Assembly (NCBI GenBank): GCA_963929865.1
Contig: CAWVKK010000084.1
Coordinates: 1-20,434 of the forward strand
From: JAGZHZ01 sp963929865
GTDB taxonomy: Bacteria > Bacillota > Clostridia > Lachnospirales > Lachnospiraceae
Length of the DNA: 20,434 bases
Direction: 5' to 3'
This document shows, piece by piece, positions 14,667-20,434 of this stretch; position 1 is the stretch's first letter; each line of letters opens with the position of its first letter. The translations under genes and the position numbers were made by a program. The notes beneath the pieces are model-generated. The model did not search any database. It saw only the letters and a list, made by a program, of their open reading frames with translations, and was not told the DNA's origin.

Positions 14667-17600
14667 TTACGATTCATGTGAAAGATTTTTCTGCGCGGTG
14701 GAGAGCATCAGCTTGATCCGGTTTAGCTGGTTGACCTCGCTGGCACCGGGATCGTAATCGATGGCGACGATATTGGAGAGCGGATACTGTCTGCGCAGCT
14801 CTTTGATGACGCCCTTTCCGACGACATGGTTTGGAAGGCATCCAAACGGCTGGGTGCAGACGATATTGTTCGTCCCGCTGTGGATCAGCTCCAGCATTTC
14901 GCCCGTCAGGAACCAGCCCTCTCCGGTCTGATTGCCCAAAGACACAATCGATTTGGCGTACCCGGCGAGATCTTCAATTTTAGCCGGGGGATCAAAATGC
15001 TCGCTGCGGGTCAGCTCCTTCGCCGCCGTCTTTCTCAGAAATTCAATCACTTTGATTCCCAGATTTCCAAGATAGGAGGAGGACTTTTTCATCCCCAGAT
15101 GTTCGGATTTAAAGTTTGTGTTGTAGAAACAGTACAAAAGGAAATCCATCAGGTCCGGCACGACCGCCTGCGCTCCCTCCGCTTCCAAAAGCTCTACGAG
15201 ACGGTTGTTTGCGGCGGGGAGAAATTTGACGAGAATCTCTCCTACAACCCCGACCTTCGGCTTGACCTCATCTGTGATCGGCAGGGAATCAAAATCCTGA
15301 ACGATAGCGCGGCAAAGTCTCTTAAACTGCATAAAGGAAGGATTTTTCCCGGCGAGGAAGCGCATACAGACCTTCTCCCACTTCCGGTGGAGCCGGTCGG
15401 CAGAACCTTTGACCTGCTCATAAGGGCGCATCCGGTAGAGACAGCGCATGAAAAGATCTCCAAATACGACGCCGAAGCACCCCTTTATGACAAGAGCCGG
15501 GGTTATTTTAAAGCCCGGATTTTTTTCCAGCCCGCTCAGATTAATGGAAATGACCGGAATCTGCTCCATGCCCGCTTTGCCGAGCGCACGCCGGATAAAG
15601 CCGATATAGTTTGAGGCGCGGCAGCCGCCTCCCGTCTGGGAGATCAGGACGGCTGTCTTGTCTAAATCATATTTTCCCGACAGCAGCGCTTCCATGATCT
15701 GCCCGACTACGAGCAGAGAAGGATAGCAGGCGTCGTTGTTGACATATTTCAACCCCATGTCGATCGAATGCCGGTCATTTTCCGGCAGGAGAGAGAGGCG
15801 GTAGCCGCAGGAGCAAAAAGCTGCCTCCAGCAAAGAAAAGTGAATCGGCGACATCTGCGGGCACAAAATTGTGTAATTTCTGCGCATGTCCTCGGTAAAG
15901 ACGACGCGCTTGAAGTTTGCCGGTTCAATATGCGCCGTGATGTGGCGGCTCTCTCTGACGCGGATCGCGGCAAGCAGGGAGCGGACGCGGATTCTCGCGG
16001 CACCGAGGTTGTTGACCTCGTCGATTTTCAGACACGTATAAATTTTTCCGGATTTGGACAAGATATCGTTGACCTCGTCGGTCGTGACGGCGTCAAGTCC
16101 GCATCCAAAAGAGTTCAGCTGGATCAGGTCAAGATTTTCCTGAGTCTTGACAAAGTTGGCCGCCGCATAGAGGCGGCTGTGGTACATCCACTGATCCATG
16201 ACGAGAAGAGGGCGCTCCGGCGGGTTTAAGTGGGAGACGGAATCCTCCGTCAGGACAGCGACGCCGTAGGACGTAATCAGCTCCGGAATGCCGTGATTGA
16301 TCTCCGAATCGATGTGGTACGGTCTTCCGGCAAGCACAATGCCGTGTCTGCCTGTCTGCTTCAGATAGGCGAGCGTCTCCTCACCCTTTTGATACATGGT
16401 ATTGCGGACATGCTCCATCTCTTTCCAGCCTGCCAGCGCGGCGGCAGTGACCTCGTCCTTTGGAATCTCCGGGAATACCTTGATCAGCTCAGACGTCACG
16501 GTCTCAAGGCTTGTCAGGGCAAGAAACGGGTTGCGGAAATCAATGTGCGCAAGGCGCAGTTCTTCCATGTTGTTCTTGATATTCTCCGCATAGGAGGTGA
16601 CGATCGGACAGTTGTAGTGGTTCTGCGCGTCCGGAAATTCGTTTCTCTCATACGGCACACACGGATAAAAGATAAAGGAAACGCCCTGGTGGATGAGCCA
16701 GGAGACATGACCGTGGGCAAGCTTTGCCGGATAGCACTCGGATTCGCTTGGGATGGACTCGATTCCGAGCTCATAAATCTTCCGCGTGGAAGGCGGAGAG
16801 AGAATGACGCGGTATTTTAAGTCGGTAAAAAAGCGGAACCAGAACGGATAGTTTTCATACATATTCAGCACTCTGGGAATCCCCACCTCACCCCGCACTG
16901 CCTGGTCGGCGTCAAGCGGCGTGTAGGAAAAGAGAAGCTTATTTTTAAACTCGAACAGATTCGGAATATTGTCCTTGTTCTTCTCCTTTCCAAGACCTCT
17001 CTCGCAGCGGTTGCCGCTGATAAATTGTCTGCCGCCGCTGAAGCGGTTGATGGTCAGACGGCACTGGTTTGTGCAGCCCTTGCACTTTGCCATATGGGTC
17101 GTAAACTGCAGCGCATTGATCTTTTCGATCGGAAGCATCGTGGTCTCGGAGTCCTTTGTATACCGTTCCCGGGCGATCAAAGCAGCGCCGAACGCCCCCA
17201 TAATTCCCGCAATATCGGGACGGATCGCCTCGCACCCGGCGATTTTTTCAAAGCTGCGCAAAACGGCGTCATTGTAAAACGTACCGCCCTGCACGACGAT
17301 ATGTTTTCCAAGCTCCGAGGCGTCAGAAACCTTGAGAACCTTGTACAGCGCGTTTTTGATGACGGAATAGGCAAGCCCGGCGGAGATATCCGACACCTCC
17401 GCGCCCTCCTTCTGCGCCTGCTTTACCTTGGAATTCATAAAAACGGTGCACCGCGTTCCAAGATCGATCGGATGCTTGGCAAAGAGAGCTGCCTTGGCAA
17501 AATCCTGGACCGTGTAATTTAAAGACTTGGCAAACGTCTCGATGAAAGAGCCGCAGCCGGAAGAGCAGGCTTCATTGAGCTGCACGCTGTCCACCGTCTG

Positions 17601-18899
17601 ATTCTTGATTTTGATGCACTTCATATCCTGCCCTCCGATGTCGAGGATGCAGTCGACCTCCGGGTCGAAGAATGCGGCGGCATAGTAGTGGGATACGGTC
17701 TCCACCTCGCCCTCGTCGAGCATCAGGGCGGATTTGATCAGCGCCTCCCCGTATCCCGTCGAGCAGGAGTAGACGATGTTCGCAGTCGGGGGCAGGAGGG
17801 AATAGATCTCCTGCATCGCTTTGATCGTCGTCTTGAGAGGGCTTCCGTTGTTGTTGCTGTAAAAAGAATACAGAAGAGAGCCGTCCTCCCCGACGAGAGC
17901 GACCTTTGTTGTCGTCGAACCGGCGTCGATGCCGAGAAAGCAGTCTCCCTCGTATGTGTCGAGATCCGCAGTCGCCACGTTGTAGCGGTTTTGGCGTTCC
18001 ACAAAGGCGTCGTACTCTTTGCGGGACGCGAACAGAGGCTCCATTCTCGCCACCTCAAACTCCAGATGGATGGGCGAGGAGAGCTTTTTGAGGAGATCCG
18101 CCATGGAGATGAGCGCCTCCCCTTTGGAATTCATAGCTGAGCCGATGGCGGCAAACAGATGAGAATTTTCAGGGGAAATCGCGTGTTCCTCATCAAGCCT
18201 GAGCGTGCGGATGAAAGCCTGCTTCAATTCCGAGAGAAAATGAAGCGGTCCGCCCAGAAAAGCGACATGGCCGCGGATCGGCTTTCCGCAGGCAAGTCCG
18301 CTGATTGTCTGGTTGACGACAGCCTGAAAGATGGAAGCCGAGAGATCTTCCTTTGTGGCGCCTTCATTGATCAGGGGCTGGATGTCCGACTTTGCAAACA
18401 CGCCGCACCGCGCCGCGATCGCATAGACGGCTTTGTAATCCTTGGCGTACTCGTTAAGCCCCGAGGCGTCAGTCTGAAGAAGAGAAGCCATCTGGTCGAT
18501 GAAAGAGCCGGTCCCCCCGGCGCAGATCCCGTTCATTCTCTGTTCGATATTTGTGCCGTCAAAGTAAATGATTTTTGCGTCCTCACCGCCAAGCTCAATC
18601 GCGACGTCTGTCTGCGGGGCGTAATGCCGGAGCGCGGTGGAGACGGAGATAACCTCCTGGACAAAAGGAATTTCCAGATGCTTTGCCAGAGTCAGCCCTC
18701 CGGATCCAGTGATGACAGGGGCAAGGCAGACGTCCCCCAGCTGAGTGGAGGCTTTTCTCAAAAGCAAGGCGAGCGTTTCCTGGATATTGGCGTAATGGCG
18801 CTCATAATCAGAAAATAATAAGGTCTGATCGGAATCAAGAACCGCAACTTTAACGGTTGTAGAGCCGATATCAATTCCAAGGGTATAAAAGTTTGTCAT
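14667..18899 (-). CDS. Fused acyl-CoA dehydratase activase / dehydratase-like reductase
   Basis: A 1,410-residue protein of the 2-hydroxyacyl-CoA dehydratase activator group. There are two tandem BcrAD/BadFG ATPase domains, each with a phosphate loop (LGIDIGSTTVKVAV at residue 7; LGIDAGSTTTKVAL near 320). Each also has the paired cysteines that bind a [4Fe-4S] cluster in known activators (CAGGTGSF with ARCGVF; CSSGCGSF with TRCTVF). A cysteine knuckle CKGCTNQC...C follows near 600, then a DUF2229-type region (about 660-900) and a C-terminal part resembling dehydratase D subunits or double-cubane proteins (about 1000-1250, ILCPQMSPIHF, NNDACYPS, GGGCRASNY). Such enzymes couple ATP hydrolysis to very-low-potential electron transfer. 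No dehydratase, CoA-transferase or flavodoxin gene is adjacent. The start is the ATG at 18899, by homology; an ATG at 18989 adds 30 unrelated residues and lacks a ribosome site. The substrate is unknown. Confidence 0.9.
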   Translation of the reverse strand: MTNFYTLGIDIGSTTVKVAVLDSDQTLLFSDYERHYANIQETLALLLRKASTQLGDVCLAPVITGSGGLTLAKHLEIPFVQEVISVSTALRHYAPQTDVAIELGGEDAKIIYFDGTNIEQRMNGICAGGTGSFIDQMASLLQTDASGLNEYAKDYKAVYAIAARCGVFAKSDIQPLINEGATKEDLSASIFQAVVNQTISGLACGKPIRGHVAFLGGPLHFLSELKQAFIRTLRLDEEHAISPENSHLFAAIGSAMNSKGEALISMADLLKKLSSPIHLEFEVARMEPLFASRKEYDAFVERQNRYNVATADLDTYEGDCFLGIDAGSTTTKVALVGEDGSLLYSFYSNNNGSPLKTTIKAMQEIYSLLPPTANIVYSCSTGYGEALIKSALMLDEGEVETVSHYYAAAFFDPEVDCILDIGGQDMKCIKIKNQTVDSVQLNEACSSGCGSFIETFAKSLNYTVQDFAKAALFAKHPIDLGTRCTVFMNSKVKQAQKEGAEVSDISAGLAYSVIKNALYKVLKVSDASELGKHIVVQGGTFYNDAVLRSFEKIAGCEAIRPDIAGIMGAFGAALIARERYTKDSETTMLPIEKINALQFTTHMAKCKGCTNQCRLTINRFSGGRQFISGNRCERGLGKEKNKDNIPNLFEFKNKLLFSYTPLDADQAVRGEVGIPRVLNMYENYPFWFRFFTDLKYRVILSPPSTRKIYELGIESIPSESECYPAKLAHGHVSWLIHQGVSFIFYPCVPYERNEFPDAQNHYNCPIVTSYAENIKNNMEELRLAHIDFRNPFLALTSLETVTSELIKVFPEIPKDEVTAAALAGWKEMEHVRNTMYQKGEETLAYLKQTGRHGIVLAGRPYHIDSEINHGIPELITSYGVAVLTEDSVSHLNPPERPLLVMDQWMYHSRLYAAANFVKTQENLDLIQLNSFGCGLDAVTTDEVNDILSKSGKIYTCLKIDEVNNLGAARIRVRSLLAAIRVRESRHITAHIEPANFKRVVFTEDMRRNYTILCPQMSPIHFSLLEAAFCSCGYRLSLLPENDRHSIDMGLKYVNNDACYPSLLVVGQIMEALLSGKYDLDKTAVLISQTGGGCRASNYIGFIRRALGKAGMEQIPVISINLSGLEKNPGFKITPALVIKGCFGVVFGDLFMRCLYRMRPYEQVKGSADRLHRKWEKVCMRFLAGKNPSFMQFKRLCRAIVQDFDSLPITDEVKPKVGVVGEILVKFLPAANNRLVELLEAEGAQAVVPDLMDFLLYCFYNTNFKSEHLGMKKSSSYLGNLGIKVIEFLRKTAAKELTRSEHFDPPAKIEDLAGYAKSIVSLGNQTGEGWFLTGEMLELIHSGTNNIVCTQPFGCLPNHVVGKGVIKELRRQYPLSNIVAIDYDPGASEVNQLNRIKLMLSTAQKNLSHES

Positions 18900-18930
18900 A
18901 TGATATTGCAGGCGAACCTGCGTCCTCCTT
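18897..18930 (-). promoter_or_regulatory. Ribosome binding site separated from the activase start by a hairpin
   Basis: On the minus strand a near-perfect AAGGAGGA (18930-18923) stands 24 nt before the ATG at 18899 (counted from AAGGAGG), too far for normal initiation. The gap contains GCAGG-TTCG-CCTGC, a 5-bp hairpin with a TTCG loop (18921-18908). Folding it leaves an effective spacing of 10 nt. No in-frame ATG, GTG or TTG lies at normal spacing; only a CTG 12 nt away. Confidence 0.6.
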
Positions 18931-18961
18931 CTAAAAAGCGTTGATCTTTTTTTCGTGCAAT

Positions 18962-19001
18962 AAAAAAAGTCTTCTTTCAATGAAATCATGGTGGAAAGAA
19001 G
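18962..19001 (-). promoter_or_regulatory. Attenuator-like hairpin in the activase leader
   Basis: On the minus strand CTTCTTTC (19001-18994) pairs with GAAAGAAG (18978-18971) in an 8-bp stem with a 15-nt loop, followed by AC and seven T (18968-18962). It lies between the promoter and the ribosome binding site of the activase gene. The stem is AU-rich with three G-C pairs, so termination would be weak or conditional. Confidence 0.4.
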
Positions 19002-19034
19002 TCAAAAAAAATCTATCTCAGAATTACGCCTACC

Positions 19035-19063
19035 ATTATACGACAGAAAAAAAGAAAATTCAA
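19035..19063 (-). promoter_or_regulatory. Sigma-A promoter for the activase gene
   Basis: On the minus strand TTGAAT (19063-19058), a 17-nt spacer and a perfect TATAAT (19040-19035). Transcription would start near 19028, giving a leader of about 130 nt before the ATG at 18899. Confidence 0.75.
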
Positions 19064-19087
19064 ATAACAAAATAATGAAAAATCTAA

Positions 19088-19116
19088 TTGAAATATAAAC
19101 ACAATTTCGTTATACT
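19088..19116 (+). promoter_or_regulatory. Sigma-A promoter for tgt
   Basis: TTGAAA (19088-19093), a 17-nt spacer and TATACT (19111-19116), 40 nt before the tgt start. It is back to back with the activase promoter, the two -35 boxes being 24 nt apart. Confidence 0.75.
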
Positions 19117-19155
19117 GTCTATGCTGCGAAAATTTTAAAGGGAATGGAGAAAGCA

Positions 19156-20283
19156 ATGTATCGACTATTAAAACAAGACGGAAACGCAAAACGGGGCGAG
19201 CTTCACACGGTACACGGGGTGATTCAGACGCCTGTTTTTATGAATGTAGGGACCGTGGCGGCGATCAAAGGCGCAGTGTCCGCGGAAGATTTAAGGCAAA
19301 TCGGAACACAGGTGGAGCTGTCCAACACGTATCATCTCCATGTCAGACCCGGAGATCACATTATCAGACAGCTGGGAGGACTCCACAAATTTATGGACTG
19401 GGACCGCCCCATTTTGACCGATTCCGGTGGATTTCAGGTCTTTTCCCTCGCAAAGCTGCGCAAAATCCAGGAGGAAGGAGTGTACTTCAACTCGCATATC
19501 GACGGAAAAAAAATCTTTATGGGACCGGAGGAGAGTATGCGGATTCAGTCGAATTTAGGCTCCACGATCGCGATGGCGTTTGACGAGTGTCCGCCGAGCA
19601 AGGCAGAGCGCGGCTACGTGCAGAAATCAGTCGACCGGACGGTGAGATGGCTGGAGCGGTGCAAAAAGGAGATGAAGCGCCTGAACGGACTGCCTGACAC
19701 GGTAAACCCTCATCAGATGCTGTTCGGCATCAACCAGGGGGCGATCTATGAGGACATCCGGATTGAACAGGCAAAGAGAATCGCGCAGATGGATCTGGAC
19801 GGCTATGCAGTCGGAGGACTGGCAGTCGGCGAATCCCACGAGGAGATGTACCGTATTTTGGACGTGACGGTTCCGCACCTGCCCAAGGAAAAGCCGACGT
19901 ACCTGATGGGGGTTGGAACGCCCGCCAACATTCTGGAGGCTGTGGAGAGAGGAGTCGACTTTTTTGACTGCGTCTACCCCAGCAGAAACGGACGCCACGG
20001 ACACGTCTATACCTCTCACGGGAAACTGAACCTTTTCAACGCCAAGTATGAGCTCGACGACAGACCGATTGAGGAGGGATGCCAGTGCCCAACATGCCGC
20101 CGGCACACCAGAGCGTATATCCGCCACCTCCTAAAGGCAAAAGAAATGCTTGGAATGCGTCTTTGCGTTTTGCACAATCTGTACTTCTACAATCATTTAA
20201 TGGAAGAAATCCGCGATGCGATCGACGCGGGGCGCTATCAGGAATTCAAAAAAAGAAAGCTCGAGGGATTCGAGGGAAAATAA
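19156..20283 (+). CDS. tgt: Queuine/preQ1 tRNA-guanine transglycosylase
   Basis: Tgt exchanges guanine for preQ1 at the wobble position of GUN-anticodon tRNAs in queuosine synthesis. The 375-residue protein contains the base-binding signature DSGGFQVFSL, the substrate loop FDECPPS, GGLAVGE, the nucleophile region GVDFFDCVYPSRNGRHG, and the zinc site CQCPTCRRHTRAYIRHL with a later HNLYFYNHL. Length and order are normal. The start is put at ATG 19156, where GGAG (19146-19149) is 6 nt away; the ATG at 19144 has AAAGGG only about 1 nt upstream and would add four residues. No queA or yajC is adjacent. No terminator hairpin is visible between its stop and the following rRNA promoter, so readthrough from tgt into the rRNA operon is possible. 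Confidence 0.97.
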   Translation: MYRLLKQDGNAKRGELHTVHGVIQTPVFMNVGTVAAIKGAVSAEDLRQIGTQVELSNTYHLHVRPGDHIIRQLGGLHKFMDWDRPILTDSGGFQVFSLAKLRKIQEEGVYFNSHIDGKKIFMGPEESMRIQSNLGSTIAMAFDECPPSKAERGYVQKSVDRTVRWLERCKKEMKRLNGLPDTVNPHQMLFGINQGAIYEDIRIEQAKRIAQMDLDGYAVGGLAVGESHEEMYRILDVTVPHLPKEKPTYLMGVGTPANILEAVERGVDFFDCVYPSRNGRHGHVYTSHGKLNLFNAKYELDDRPIEEGCQCPTCRRHTRAYIRHLLKAKEMLGMRLCVLHNLYFYNHLMEEIRDAIDAGRYQEFKKRKLEGFEGK

Positions 20284-20309
20284 AAAAAGCATAAAAATGG
20301 AAAAACTAC

Positions 20310-20338
20310 TTGAAAGTCAGGACGTTTTTGTGTACTAT
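20310..20338 (+). promoter_or_regulatory. Probable rRNA operon promoter
   Basis: TTGAAA (20310-20315) and TACTAT (20333-20338) with a 17-nt spacer lie 26 nt past the tgt stop. The leader that follows is rRNA-like, so this is read as the promoter of an rRNA operon that begins beyond the window. Confidence 0.65.
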
Positions 20339-20357
20339 AAATCAGAGACTAAGACTT

Positions 20358-20434
20358 CCCATACTTAAAATGGGCTTTGCACCTTGAAAATTCAATATTT
20401 CTGGCAACAAAATAGTGATTTATGCTCCTATAGA
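20358..20434 (+). other. rRNA operon leader with boxA-like element (partial)
   Basis: A small hairpin CCCAT (20358-20362) with ATGGG (20370-20374) is followed by TGCACCTTGAAAA (20378-20390), which resembles the boxA antitermination element found in clostridial rRNA leaders and spacers. No mature rRNA sequence is reached before the window ends, so whether 16S or 5S comes first cannot be seen. Confidence 0.6.

Noticed and set aside
18159..18818. A 219-codon plus-strand frame opposite the activase gene
   Set aside because: It mirrors the ATPase domain coding sequence and its composition is that of a reverse-frame artefact.
18900..18989. Upstream ATG adding 30 residues to the activase
   Set aside because: The extra residues do not match the family, there is no Shine-Dalgarno sequence, and this ATG sits in the loop of the leader hairpin.
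1..20434. CRISPR array, transposon, prophage or tRNA genes
   Set aside because: I saw no regularly spaced repeats, transposase or integrase coding sequence, or tRNA cloverleaf in the intergenic stretches.

Overview
The window looks like chromosome from a Gram-positive gut-type Clostridia, most likely Lachnospiraceae. The reasons are strong AGGAGG-type ribosome binding sites, frequent GTG/TTG starts, sigma-A-like promoters with 17-nt spacers, a YesM/YesN two-component pair, a fused ~1,400-residue acyl-CoA dehydratase activase typical of anaerobic Firmicutes, and rRNA ends of clostridial type. The family assignment is an inference from these traits, not from a species match.

Layout. (1) Positions 1-52 are the 3' end of a 23S rRNA, followed by its trailer and an intrinsic terminator; no 5S gene follows. 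(2) Positions 275-4357 (minus strand) hold a three-gene sensory operon: a membrane-anchored sugar-type binding protein, a YesM-like histidine kinase and a YesN-like AraC response regulator. (3) Divergent from it, 4574-6301 encodes a secreted type-B carboxylesterase. The intergenic DNA carries three imperfect direct repeats that could be the regulator's sites. (4) Positions 6563-10671 form a cell-surface cassette: secreted SGNH hydrolase, DUF4358 protein, MBOAT acyltransferase and DHHW/AlgJ-like protein. Together these look like an O-acetylation machine for an extracellular polymer. (5) Positions 10762-11487 encode a divergent sirtuin-like protein. (6) Positions 11578-14581 carry hisH, hisF, ung and a pyridoxal-kinase-like gene, closely spaced behind a recognisable promoter. 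(7) Positions 14667-18899 (minus) encode the large activase/reductase fusion. (8) Positions 19156-20283 encode tRNA-guanine transglycosylase (tgt), expressed divergently from the activase. (9) From 20310 a strong promoter and boxA-like leader indicate that another rRNA operon begins just past the window.

The segment is therefore about 20 kb of chromosome lying between two co-oriented rRNA operons. Systems that appear to act as units are the sensor operon with its probable esterase target, and the O-acetylation cassette. The remainder is housekeeping metabolism (imidazole glycerol phosphate synthesis, uracil repair, B6 salvage, queuosine tRNA modification) plus one radical-enzyme-type reductase of unknown substrate. 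The less ordinary items are the sirtuin-like gene with a replaced catalytic histidine, a hairpin placed between the Shine-Dalgarno sequence and start codon of the activase gene, and the rRNA end lacking a 5S gene.
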